A program made the translations under genes and the position numbers. From the NCBI GenBank assembly GCA_036852015.1, contig JAANDG010000024.1, forward strand, positions 310,001-374,000: a stretch of 64,000 bases of DNA, given 5' to 3'. The stretch comes from Pelodera strongyloides. Taxonomy: Eukaryota > Nematoda > Chromadorea > Rhabditida > Rhabditidae. Below, in pieces: positions 46,701 to 57,542 of this stretch (position 1 is its first letter; each line of letters opens with the position of its first letter). Below the pieces are notes generated by a model. The model ran no database searches, was not told the DNA's origin, and saw only the letters and a list, made by a program, of their open reading frames with translations.

Positions 46701-49450
46701 CGCCCTTGATCCGACCGCTCCACACGTGATCGATCAAAAACCTACGATAGAGGTTAGCAGATTGAGAACTGTTTTTTTCCTTCTCTTGTTTGTGCTGTAT
46801 CGTAGTGTCTCATAAAGACTCCTGTCCCATCAGTCATCCTGTTATCAAAGCTGTAGGCTATACTACCGTTACCTTTGTTTGCAATCTATGGTGGTCGTTC
46901 TTGAAATCGTTTATGTACTGTTTGTTTGTTTGTTTTTACGAACTATTGTGTACACGAACGATGTTGAAATTTTTCAGGACGCGACGATTGACGACCTCAA
47001 GGACTTTAATACAGATAATTTGGATAATTTGATGTCTGCTCTTGGTCCATCGGTTAGAATTTTTTTTTGTTTGAAGATTTTTTGGCATATTGTGAGTAGT
47101 TGAGTCATTATACCATGACACACAGTCATTGTGAGCTAGATATGGTGATTGGTGTAACGGGTGGGTTACTGCACTCCAGTTATTGTATCCACTTTCTGTC
47201 TTCGTTTTTTTTTTAACTTCCTGTCCAGAAACACAATTTGCATGTACTGTGTGGAATGTGAACTGGCGTTTAGCATTTCGAAGTTGCATAATTCAAGTTT
47301 CAGGCTGGCGAAATCGTCGATCTGGGCGGAAGTGTGTTTGATGATTTCGATCCTCTCCCATCCACATCAACTACCACTACAAGTCAACAGGTAGGGGAAT
47401 GACGGTTTTGCACTGTACGATTGGTTCTAAGCATCTTACGGATCTTGTACGTATTAATCAACTGTTAGAATAGTTTTTACTGAACTTGTTTCAATGCTTC
47501 GCGTTCATATATGTTTAAGACGGTTTTACTTTTGAATTTTTGTACTATGAACAAAAGTTACGTTTACAGGCGCTGTAGTCATTACAGGGTGTATTTGAAA
47601 TTTTGTCTTTACGTTTCAGTGCTTGTGGGAATTTCGGTGTTTCGTGTCCGTCCGTCCGTAGACATGTCAGTTTCCAAGTTTCAGGCGAGTGCAAGCGTGA
47701 ATTCGGTGCGAGCGAGTCCGACGAGTTCCACGGGGATTCTGTCCCCGCCGACCTCTTTCCCTACCCCGGTGACAGCCATTGCACAACTACAACATCAGGT
47801 ACCTTACTTTTCCATATGTATATAGAGAGACTTAGGCCTTAAAGTTCGTTTTTTTCAATTTCAGTCGGTTTGTCCAAGGAGTGTTCATGTTCATAGAGTT
47901 TTGTCCAGCACTTCTGTGCGCTTTGAAAGAACTTACATTTTTTCAATCACAATTATTATTATACTTATTTGTTTTGTTATATATTTCACTCGATTTCTTT
48001 CTATATTAACATTTAAATATTAAAACACGGAGATTATTCTAAATCATTAATATTATGTGAACTCTTTCAGACGTCTACTGTTCAAACTCCACAGACCCCC
48101 GTACAGAATCAGTTGAATGGCTCTGCCACCTTTATTGGAAACCCACTGTGTACGAGCACGCCGAACAGTGCTGGTGGGTCCATTATTGCTTGTTCGTCTG
48201 GTTATCTTCTGTAACATACCAATATTGATTACTTACGTGCACTTTGGACGTGATAAATGTTAATTGTTTCTGAATAGTCAGCATATTGCTTTTATGGTCG
48301 AGATTATTACTTATATTACTGTATTGTCTCGGCGTAGCGTGTATCGTTGTGATAACTTTATGCCTTTTAGCCACCTTCCCAACTGATAATCAACCGCAAC
48401 AACCGCAACAAGTACCCCAACAAAGAGCTTCGGCTGCGCGGCAACATGCTACACCAGAGTTCCGACAAAGTATGTGGGCACATATAGTAAATTTGTCGAG
48501 TTCATTGTTAAACCTACGGTAGTTCTTGGTTCTTGATTACGTCTTCAGAGATTTATTATGTAAGAAATCCCCGTTTTCAGTCCACAATATGTGCACTGGT
48601 TACAGAATTTTACCTGTTTGATTATAGCACCGGCTGCATATCCACCAACTTATCACCAAGCAATGATGCAACAACAACAGCAACAATATCAGATGCAGAG
48701 ATATATGCAGCAGCAGGAGATGATGAAGCAACAGAGGAGTGGTTGGTTGATGTTTATTTGATCTACTTTTCAAGACCAATAAAAGACCAATTGAAGTCCA
48801 ATAGAGAAAGAGAGGGATCTCTGGGAAGGCTCCCAGTGTTCGCTCATACGGTCACCTAAAACATTGCAATATGTACAGAGGATTAGTCCGTGCTTGAGAA
48901 GTAAGTGTGGATGTTTCAGGTGCAGCCTACGGAATGCAGTTCCCCAATGGTATGAATCCTCAACAACAACAGTTGCAGCAACAATACATGATGCATATGC
49001 GAATGCAGCAGGCCAGGTGAGTAATTGATTTATATTGTTAAATTGTATTATTTGCGTAGGCAACATAATGATGTTTATTGGCGCAGTGAGAAGACTGGTA
49101 AATGCTTTACTTGGGGTTTCTTATGCGTTGCTCATGTCGACCTTTCAACGCCTGAAAGGTGAAAGTGTCAACTTGTCTGGGCCCGTGTTTTGTGGTGTAG
49201 CTGAAACATAGTCATAGTGTAGCTTTGTTATGTTTCAAGCTAAGATTCAACTTTATGGACTGAATCTTGTTGCAGAATGGCAAATGGAATGGTGCCTTCG
49301 GAAGTGGTGTCTGGTGCCGCCGTCGTGTCTGATCAAGAGGCAAGGACCCAACAAGGGACCAATGTCCCGTTCCCGGGAGTGCAAAACGGATACCCGGTTG
49401 GATTTCCCCATCAACAGGCTGCGGCGGGCTACTTTCCCCGTAATTTTTGA
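43728..49450 (+). CDS. Gln/Pro-rich co-activator, candidate divergent Mastermind-like protein
   Basis: Probable nuclear transcription co-activator. Exons: 43728-43798, 43971-44111, 44236-44329, 44785-44890, 45053-45156, 45450-45519, 45695-46025, 46243-46357, 46668-46752, 46978-47052, 47304-47390, 47685-47798, 48071-48173, 48371-48469, 48628-48741, 48920-49016, 49276-49450; all joins keep frame. After a short N-terminus, a basic helix with EERLRANMNAY and KLREKWLSEKEKQRQEQ is spaced like the Notch/CSL-binding helix of Mastermind (ERLRRRIE..., a central aromatic, then +xFLESKNKR). The rest is low complexity: about eight FPG/PFPx repeats, several poly-Gln runs, and an acidic patch (IDDLKDFNTDNLDNLMSALG, then VFDDFDP) that could be an activation segment. 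The family call is inference from layout and the short helix. The alternative is another Gln-rich co-activator. The stop at 49448-49450 follows YFPRNF. No earlier exon was recognised. Confidence 0.72.
44441..44513 (-). tRNA. tRNA-like gene, left palindrome arm (mirror copy)
   Basis: Exact reverse complement of the unit at 44554-44626, with the same D, anticodon and T arms and the same defects in acceptor pairing and position 33. Transcription from this copy would run into the flank on the left. Confidence 0.6.
44554..44626 (+). tRNA. tRNA-like gene, anticodon-position GGT (Thr), right palindrome arm
   Basis: A clear D arm (GTGT, AGTGGTTA, GCAT), anticodon stem CTGGA/TCCAG with loop CCGGTAA, and T arm GTGGG/TTCGACC/CCCAC. 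The internal pol III A box (TAGTGTAGTGG) and B box (GGTTCGACCCC, one change from consensus) are present. Two oddities argue for a tRNA-derived or pseudo-tRNA: the base before the anticodon is C instead of the near-universal U33, and the expected 5' acceptor strand does not pair well with TCGTCCA at the 3' side. The anticodon triplet read from the loop is GGT. Confidence 0.6.
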
Positions 49451-51429
49451 TTGATTTTAACGTGAATTACCGTACCTAAATGGACATCAATCTGTTTTTG
49501 CTTATAGTAAGCTTTGTGGCCAAAACCTATTTCATTTGTCTCCTTTCACGCAAATATATTAGTTTGGAATAGACCTGACCATAAGCCAATCCGGAGGTGG
49601 TTCGTCGTGTTTCGAAGCTTATGCAAATCAAGCTGCGCATTGCTTTATTTCCTTTATCAACAGCAGCGCAGCTAGATTTGTTATTAATATGGAATTATTG
49701 TGCCACTTGTGTTTTTTTCGTTTCTTCATTGGTGTGTATTACGGGTCCGCTCACATTCGCAACTTTTATTTATTGTAAATCCTAGTCCGTTGAGCGATCT
49801 TTTATAACTCTTTATTATTCTTTGTCGTGGCGCAGCGCGCTAATAGTTGTGCTGTTTTGGGATACCTTTTTAGTGAATAAGAGCCCGTTTACTGGAGTCA
49901 AAGACGGGAGTGTTTGGGAGTATTTGTCTATAATAATGTTTCGGCAAGGTAATAATAAGGCTTTGTTGAACAACATGTAATAAACAAATAGAAATGTCTC
50001 ATACAAAATTAGAACCATCTTATACAAAAACACTAGTATCCAGTTCACGCGCAGATGGGATTGATTTTATTCCCTTCTTATTGTTAGATACTCGATAAAG
50101 TATTATTGTGTACACAAGTTCTCCGGAACTCTAAAATACTAATAAGACCTCATGTCCTTCATGCAGTTCTTATTGCTTGTTGCATCTCGATTTTTGATTG
50201 CCCTTTTTGGTTTTTAACATCAGTTTATTTTCGTAACCCTTGCCATGTATTTTCAGTATTAACTTACATCGAAAGTGTTTTATCTTGGTTTTGCGTATCG
50301 TTATATATTTTAAAGGGGATATATACAGTTGGTTTGAAGTGCGGTAGTTCTGGACAAGAGCATGTCATCCTCACTTGAAAATAGTAAACTAATAGTAATA
50401 ATAATAATGACCCATATTCATTTTTTGTACGTTTTTAGACCATCTCTAACATTATGTTGCTTTCCCGATGCTATTCAGTTTGTGCTTAAAATATGCTACT
50501 AATTTACAATCCTGGTGATTCTAAGTGTGCTCGATCTTTTACTTTTTGTTTGCTATTTTATTATTAATATTATTAATTTGTGTGGTTTTGATTGTTATTG
50601 TGATTTTTTTTTGACAGATATTGTTCTTTTTGCATTTATTCCGTGAGTGATATTTGATCGAATTTTTATTTATCCTAAAAGATGGATATATTGTTAGAAA
50701 TGCAAGGATTCGAAATATTATTAGCACTGAATTGATTGTATTAAGATGTCTCCGAGACAAATAAAAAATATAATTAATTGATCTGTTTTAAAGTGTTTGT
50801 TTCGGCTACGTCCAAAAACGTGTAATACGAGTTGTTTATCGAAAAGTAAAATCAACTAGGACTGTGCGTGTAGAAAGCGATTGAGATGTGCGCATTGCAA
50901 ATTAATAATTTATTACGCACAAAGACAAAGAATCTGAGCAAAAGCAACAGATGTGATAAAATCGTAAACAATCCTGAATTTTGTTGGGAGAAGACACAGG
51001 TGTTTGCCGTCGTCTGATGAAACTTCGGTGGTGCGCGGCGAAAATCTGGCACGGAAGTGGCGTGTTCTTTATTCTACGTTGTCGATACTCGATTTTCTTT
51101 GCCGGCACGCGCCACATGCTCGTAATGTTAGCGTCGTGACCACGACCATTCCGAATCGATGTGTTTCAAAAACCGGCCGTTGTTTCGCTTTAATATGTAC
51201 TTGGCAGGATTAGAACACGATTTATAAGTTTAATATTTCAGAACTCTCGAACTCTGTGGCCCGCGACGCCTGTGTGCTTGTTCAGATTAAAATGTAAGTA
51301 GTTTTTTTTTGCTTCTAAGAGGTACTTCAATTCAAGTAAAGCTTCAAATAAACTCATTACAATTAGGTAAAGAAATTATGCTATAATTCGGTGATGACTA
51401 ATACTGATGCGGCGCTGTCACTGACGCAC

Positions 51430-51824
51430 TTAAAGGGAATGTCAAGCCGGTTTTGCATGTTGGGCTCAAAAAAGCTTGCGTTTTGAAGGTAAGGAAAGTG
51501 GAAATAAAAATAAACAAAAACTTTCATGTAAGAAGAAAAACAATTTCAAACGCCTCCAAAAAACTCCTTCAGTATGGGATTCGAGTCGTGTGGACAGAGC
51601 TAAGCCAAATCGCTGTCCACGGGACGGTTTGAATTACCGGCTCGCCGCAACGCACCCGTTTGCGTGTGTTGCGGCGGGCTTTGTTCACGTTTATGACAAA
51701 ATCTCAAATATTTTATTCTGGCGCCATTTTTATGGGTTTATTGTATTGGGCGCCTTTCGAGATTTACTTAGTCTGCGCCAGGAGATGCCTTTCTGCGCAG
51801 AATCCCCCTTGACATGCCCTTTAA
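51430..51824. mobile_element. TTAA-flanked 395-bp element
   Basis: It starts TTAAAGGGAATGTCAAG and ends CTTGACATGCCCTTTAA. Unlike the full foldbacks, only the termini are inverted repeats. The interior holds a separate small GC-rich hairpin (about 51641-51675, GCCGCAACGC against GTGTTGCGGC). It overlaps a 156-codon open frame that I treat as incidental. Confidence 0.8.
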
Positions 51825-51868
51825 ATTGGGTAGATGAGCCGTTTTTCAGCGGTTCATTTACTCTTTCT

Positions 51869-52046
51869 TTAAAGCGAAATACTGGCCGGTTTTTGAAACG
51901 CATCTCAAGTACTTGCATTCCTATGCATTTGCAAGATGGGGTCTGATTGAGGTCTAGTTTTTATTCTAATTTTTGCTCATTTGCATATGCTGCATACGAA
52001 AGCAGTGTATGCAATGCGTTTCAAAAACCGGCCGGTATTTCTTTAA
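51869..52046. mobile_element. TTAA-flanked 178-bp foldback, CCGGCCGG subfamily
   Basis: It starts TTAAAGCGAAATACTGGCCG with GGTTTTTGAAACGCATC and ends with GCGTTTCAAAAACCGGCC and GGTATTTCTTTAA. It is only 45 bp after the element at 51430-51824. Confidence 0.88.
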
Positions 52047-52485
52047 CTTTGTATCTACTTGGGTTAATTCATCTTTTTTCTCCATTATTATCTTTTTATT
52101 GTTGGTTCGTGGATCTTTTTCAATGGGTCCTTTGTTTGCTGAATACAGCCAGGCAACCAATAAAACCAAGCTGGGTTACTGTAAGTTTGCAGAGCTGTCT
52201 TGCTTGATATAAATTGGCTTGCGAGCGTCGTTTTTCGGGTTTCTTTATTTATTAATTTTTTTGCTTTGTATTGACATTCTTATTTATGTTCCGTGGTAAA
52301 TGCCATGTTTATTTAGCTTATTTTGTTTTAAGTGAAGAGTAATAAGTTGGACTTAATAGACAAGACAAGAACGCTTCTGTCTCGCCAAGATGTTTTGAGA
52401 ACTCTACAGGATTGAGAATTACGTCGTCATAACATCGAACACCTATGCAATGATTGTATTCTAAATTTTTTAGGATATTCTTTGT

Positions 52486-52656
52486 TTAAAGCGAACTGCT
52501 AGCCCCTTTGGAAAATTTGCATATGATAAGCAAATTCTATGTATCCTATGCTAATTTTGCACGATCGTCCACGGCAATCGTACAAACTTAGCGTAGGATA
52601 CATAGGATTTGCTTATCATATGCAAATTTTCCAAAGGGGCTAGCATTTCGCTCTAA
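52486..52656. mobile_element. 171-bp foldback, AGCGA-ended
   Basis: It starts TTAAAGCGAACTGCTAGCCC and closes with GGGGCTAGCATTTCGCTCTAA. The long arms (TTTGCATATGATAAGCAAAT and mirror) pair around a loop near 52565-52580. The right target has decayed to CTAA. Confidence 0.85.
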
Positions 52657-53000
52657 TCTTGAATTGAATTGAATATGCGATGTGTTGGGTGGATTAGGGC
52701 GTGGCTGTTTTACAACTTGATCAGCTTAATTCGAAAAACTGTACACCTATACTAAAGAAGCGGGCGTATTTTGATTATAGGTTTCCGGTTCGGTTTTATA
52801 ATGGTTATTTTTGTACTGGCTCTTGGAATATGGGAGTGAGAAACAACTTGCAATTTTGCTAGAGCGGTGCGGACGAATTAATGACTGACAATGAGCTGGA
52901 AGTTGTTTTCTACGTTTGAGTTTGTTAGGAAGTAACTGTAAGCTAATGAGCGTCTTGGAGATAAGTGTCCTGTATTCTGCTTTCTTTGCAACTAATTGTA

Positions 53001-53092
53001 CATAATAATAATAATAATTTATTACGCACACATACAATTCATGAGAAAAATATATGCAACGTACAGTTTTTCGAGCAAAGCAACAGTAGCAC
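53001..53092. repeat. retroposon-like end, family with 56271-56352
   Basis: An (ATA)n run leads into AATTTATTACGCACACATAC and continues through ATGAGAAAAATATATGCAAC and GTACAGTTTTTCGAGCAAAG to about 53092. A second copy is at 56271-56352 and a short third start is at about 50904-50925. Read on the - strand the sequence ends in a run of A/T triplets, as a tailed SINE or LINE 3' end would. Only the end is conserved, so the class is unproven. Confidence 0.6.
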
Positions 53093-53623
53093 TATATATG
53101 CATAGCGATCCTGACAGTCTAGTCCCTATACGGTAGGTAGATCACATGCAAGTCTCTTTTTGAGAATCACTGTGTTAGTTAATTGATACGATCTGCTGTT
53201 TTCCGATTGATATTTTTAATTACAAGGCTCTTCTTGCGTAATAGAAATACTGCAACGTTTCTTGTGCTTGTGCGTGAGATATATTTTAAAGACACATGTG
53301 CGGCTCCGGGTGACACACCTATCTAGTGAATTTTATGGTTTTCTTGCGACTAGAGAGTAATTTGTAAAGGGCGATAAGGAGCCTGCAGAAAACTAGTTGA
53401 CGAGTTTCCTGTTATGTGTGACGAAATATTTCATAAGATTTGAAATGAAATTTGGCTATCCGTGAAGAGCTATGGAGCAATCATAAATATATACAAGCAC
53501 TATACAAGTTGGCTGTACAGCTTATGGTTACCGAAAGTTAATATATGCCCGTCAAATGATCAGAAAAACTAGAAAAGCAGTGTGTGCTAGCAGTGTTCCC
53601 CGGGGTCTCAGTCCCCATAGTGT

Positions 53624-53767
53624 TGTTTCCAAGTATGGTGACAATTTACAGTATTTTGGAACTACACGAGGATATTTTTTTAATTTTTCATATTATATAT
53701 GCAGGTTTCGTGCAGAAATACGGTAGTATTGACAGAATCCCACCAATTTTTTGGGATACTTGGAAAC
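53624..53767. mobile_element. 144-bp inverted-repeat element, family shared with 9907-10055
   Basis: Ends GTTTCCAAGTATGGTGAC and GGGATACTTGGAAAC are inverted. The interior, including ATATATGCAGGTTTCGTGCA and CGGTAGTATTGACAGAA, matches the reverse complement of 9907-10055. Confidence 0.75.
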
Positions 53768-53893
53768 TCCATATTCGTTATGAAGTTATGAGGAGTAAAT
53801 AACAGTTGTGTTTCTAATGTTATGAGACACTGATATAGCGGCGACTTGTTGAAAAGTGTCTCAAATAATGTGGCTTCCCGTAATCGTAATTGT

Positions 53894-53967
53894 TATTTAT
53901 TTATTTATTAAATAACACCGCAATGTGAACATCAAAATGAAATGATGAAGAGAAAGTAGTATATAAC
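53894..53967. repeat. retroposon-like end, family with 61019-61083
   Basis: TTATTTATTAAATAACACCG is followed by a spaced ACATCAAA and ATGATGAAGAGAAA. The same order of blocks occurs at 61019-61083. On the - strand this would end in GGTGTTATTTAATAAATAA, a tail-like AATAAA-containing end. Confidence 0.6.
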
Positions 53968-54815
53968 TCGTCGTTTTGTCGTTGACTAGCAAGCAGGTAA
54001 TTAGATAATAAAACAATGGAATATCAAGCGTAAAGTATACATTCATATGTAATGAGTAACCCGTTGAACATTTGATCGCAACGAAATAATAATAATAATT
54101 AACTGCTGACGTTTGCGCTTTTGGGGTTCAGAGTTCTTTGCCTCTTGCACAAATTATCAGTTCATTAGAGAGAAAAGACACCCCTACGAACATCTTATCA
54201 GAATAAGGAGTTGCTCATTTTCATTTTCAAGGAAAGAAAGAAGTCTTTAGTTTACCGCGTTATCTATGCACTTCCAAGTTCTATATGACTAGAATAGGCT
54301 TGCAGACCTGCCTTTTTGGCAGTTTATTTCCGTTTAGCATAGTTCATTCACTCGTTCGGTGGAATGTTTTGTATACGTATATTAATACAGCCAGCTATAC
54401 CTTATTGTTAAAGGCAGCTTGTTGTTACCTATCATAATGGTTGTTATAAGAAGAATGGTGTCTTCTAGGTGTAGTTTAAATATAGCCTCAAGCAAAAGCT
54501 GGATTCATAGCCTTATAATTAGTAGCAGTAAGTTAATTCTATCAGTTCCTCTGTATCCATTAATTATTAACATTATAACATTAGGTCCAATAATTAATAA
54601 TTGTAACTTGAATTTGAAGAGGTTTTGGTGTTACTGGTGCTACCTTAAAATCCAGTTAAATTGGCATGTCCTTTACGGGAACTAGTATAGTATTCGATGT
54701 CAAACTTTGATTGCAGCGTTAGACATTTTGTTAAATATGGATCTTTTCCCGGATGTGCCGCTTAGGATTAACCGGACCTGTTTAAATTCTATTATTCCAA
54801 TGCCTGTATTAGTTC

Positions 54816-55255
54816 TTAAAGGATCGCAGTCACTTCAAAATCGTAGTTTTTCTTCGAGTTTGCTTGTACTTAGTAAAGAATAGAGACAAATACTTTTCCA
54901 AAACCGAATAATTTGAATTCCAACTCAGGGAGTGAACAAGTAGAAAAGTAGTTCTACTTAACTACCGCAGGATCACGAAACGTGTTCATACAGCTGCTTC
55001 CCGATCGGAAGTATGCAAATTATTTCGGCAAATATCTGCATATTATATCTTTACATATACTGCAAGGGTCTGCAGGCATATCACTACACGTTTCATAATC
55101 CCGCGGTAGTTAAGTAGAACTACTTTCCTACTTGTTCACCCCCTGAGTTGGAATCCAAATTATTCGGTTTTAGTAAAGTATTTTTCTTTATTCTTTACTA
55201 AACTCGAGTAAACTCGAAGCAAAATGATGATTTTGGAGTGACTGCGATCCTTTAA
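54816..55255. mobile_element. TTAA-flanked 440-bp foldback
   Basis: The outer ends are TTAAAGGATCGCAGTCACT and AGTGACTGCGATCCTTTAA. Pairing continues inward through AGTTCTACTTAACTACCGC and its mirror with some mismatches. The loop lies around 55010-55060. It is one of the longest foldbacks in the window. Confidence 0.88.
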
Positions 55256-56270
55256 CATTATATTAATTCCGAATATTTCCTTCTTATGTTCTACGTCAAG
55301 GCACCCGGTTGTTCTCCGATTAGTGCGGCTTTATTGGATTAAAATGATGTAAAGATAATGTTCCTTGGGCTTGCGTGGGACGAGAGCACATGTCGAGTAG
55401 GTATTTATTCCTCTAGCGATAAGCTTATCGTTATGCGGTACCTTTTAAACGAAGAATAGCTGGTCTTGTACGAGTATTTATTAGGGTTACCGTGTGTTGA
55501 AGCATTGTGGCACAAGCAAACTGAATTTTTGTGTATTATGTGCAAATTTCTGCGCTGTCTTGCCGGACGACACATATGGTACACAGTTTGTTTGTCCAGA
55601 ATGTCCAGAATGTGTTTAATATCACTTTCCGCATCTATTTGGCTATCAGAGCTGTATAACAACTGGTTTTTGAAATGCATGTTGAATAATTATGTGCCCA
55701 TTTTTTATATGCAAACGTATGTAATTAAAAATAGCGCATTACCGCGCAATCATTTGTGTACGCTACTTGGTAATACAGCGTCCAGCATACTTTGCAAAAT
55801 CGGCTATTATAATGTAAAGTGTTTCGAGAATATCAAAAGATACGAATATAGGTCACTGGAAAACCACATTCGTCTTTCCTTTACTTCTTTTTTTTTAGAT
55901 TTATATATTTCCTTTTCAGTTGCAATTGTTTGCAGCTAATATACAGCAAACTCCAAATGCATCGTGTTTGTTTAAGTAGAACATGATCTTCTGCAGGTCT
56001 TTGGGCTAATGTTGAGTCACCTTGAGTCATCTTTGCACTAGTTTTATTACGACAAAATATACTATAAGAGGCAACCGAATGACGCAAGAATATTGAGGAA
56101 TCCCGCCTGCACCTACACATTAAAAGTTCGCAGTTGAGAGATGTATTTCGTACATGGTTCAATCTTTTTTTTTCTTGATCAAAGCTCTAGTAGCTCGCTA
56201 GGTTGTCCACGTTACATTATTGTCCTTTTCTTGATTCTTTTTATTAAATTACTTGGATTTGCTCATCTTT

Positions 56271-56352
56271 ATAATAATTTATTACGCACACATACATTCA
56301 TGAGAAAAAGATATACAACGTACAGTTTTGTAGAGTAAAACAACAGTAGCAC
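56271..56352. repeat. retroposon-like end, second copy of the 53001 family
   Basis: ATAATAATTTATTACGCACA continues into ATGAGAAAAAGATATACAAC and ACAACAGTAGCAC. About nine in ten bases match 53001-53092, and it is in the same orientation. Confidence 0.6.
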
Positions 56353-56919
56353 AAATACAAATATGAAGAAAGCGAAAAGAATAAATAAAGGTACATATTA
56401 TACAGAAAACTATGAAGCTCATTGCGGAGTTTCCTCAATCATAATAGAAGTTCGATGTCTACTGTAGAATAGTTAGTATGTTGTGTTGCTGGCATTAGGA
56501 AAATAAGAAGCGTGAAACGTGCCTAATTAAATATACAGTAACGAAATTAGCTACGCGATTTGCTTAGGTACGCTTACAATTAGTCATTGGCTGTGAATGA
56601 CATGAACCCTTATTCCACTCTTATTGTTAGCTAGGCGTATCTAAATAAGCAAATAACGTAGCCCTTGAACGAACTGAAATCTGAATTGTAGTTTACTGTA
56701 TATATTCCTCTCTGGAATATGTTCTGTGCTCCGTTCTTATTTATAAGCGCTAGTTTATTTCTAAGCAAGTGTTTTCTTTTCTTTATTATACGTATCTTTA
56801 GATTGTGTGCTATACATCAGATTCGCACTCGAAGTTTTATCATTTTTTTCATGTGCGTTAAGGATGCGTTACAACTTTGTTTCTGTTTTATAATCGCACT
56901 TTTCTAGGCAACTTTCAAA

Positions 56920-57087
56920 ATGGAAACCACGTCGACGTTTTTATTTTTCCTGCTCGCTGTCTACAGTATACTTCCAGTGAATGGGCGGCCCCATTCTAAT
57001 GGGAATGACGTCATTAGGAGGCATAAACATAGTCACGCCCACAGAGTCAGGCGGATACAAGAGGATAAATCGAGTAGGTGTTTATGA
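56920..57087 (+). CDS. possible small secreted His/Arg-rich peptide precursor (55 aa)
   Basis: Unrecognised. The ATG lies 12 bases after a TTTTCTAG acceptor. Residues 1-22 form a typical signal peptide: a polar start, a hydrophobic core FLFFLLAVYSIL, and a PVNG end. The remaining 33 residues are basic and rich in His and Arg, with dibasic sites (IRRHKHSHAHRVRR). An AATAAA signal lies at 57288-57293, about 200 bases after the stop. An alternative is that a donor at 57078 (AG/gtgttt) continues the protein into exons I cannot identify. Homology is unknown; the call rests on the signal peptide, splice context and polyadenylation signal. Confidence 0.4.
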   Translation: METTSTFLFFLLAVYSILPVNGRPHSNGNDVIRRHKHSHAHRVRRIQEDKSSRCL

Positions 57088-57542
57088 ATACACTTCTTTT
57101 ACTGAATATGACCTTGATTTATTGAACTATTTTTGGAGGCTGACCCAAAGCCTAAACCTTAGCCCTTAGTCTAACAACAAGTCGCAGCCTATCCGTACGC
57201 TTTTTTATGAATAATTCGATTATTGACCGTTTTGTCCAGTCCAGTTTTGTAGTTCTAAGCAATTTTATTCGTACCTAAAGAGTACGCAATAAAATGTACA
57301 TTAAATTTCTTTATTGAATTGATGATCAGTTTTCAGATAACTCGCATCCGTTCAGCTCATCGGAAGTGATGTTAAAGAAGCCGTTGGTACGGAGTGATTT
57401 ATCTGGAGCTATGAAGAGTCTTTGGAACTTTATCGTTGAGTGAATATTGGAAAATGTATTCATGTTATAGATTTTTTCTAATTTTTGTAATATACTCTTT
57501 CTTGGCTTTTGTGACAAATAAGAAGACAAATATTTAGAAAAT

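Larger units (their letters stand above)
49451..56919. other. gene-poor, repeat-rich interval
   Basis: No protein gene is supported in these 7.5 kb. The interval contains the foldback elements at 51430-51824, 51869-52046, 52486-52656, 53624-53767 and 54816-55255 and the retroposon-like ends at 53001-53092, 53894-53967 and 56271-56352. A lone right end of the CCGGCCGG element (GTGTTTCAAAAACCGGCC then TCGCTTTAA) sits at about 51158-51194. AATAAA-type signals occur near 50760 but cannot be tied to a transcript. Longer open frames (51476-51946, 55466-55939) overlap repeats or lack any features. Confidence 0.55.

Noticed and set aside
51476..51946. 156-codon open frame on +
   Set aside because: It covers the TTAA element at 51430-51824 and runs into the next one; there are no protein features.
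55466..55939. 157-codon open frame on +
   Set aside because: AT-rich, no domain, no splice context, and a composition like the neighbouring non-coding sequence.
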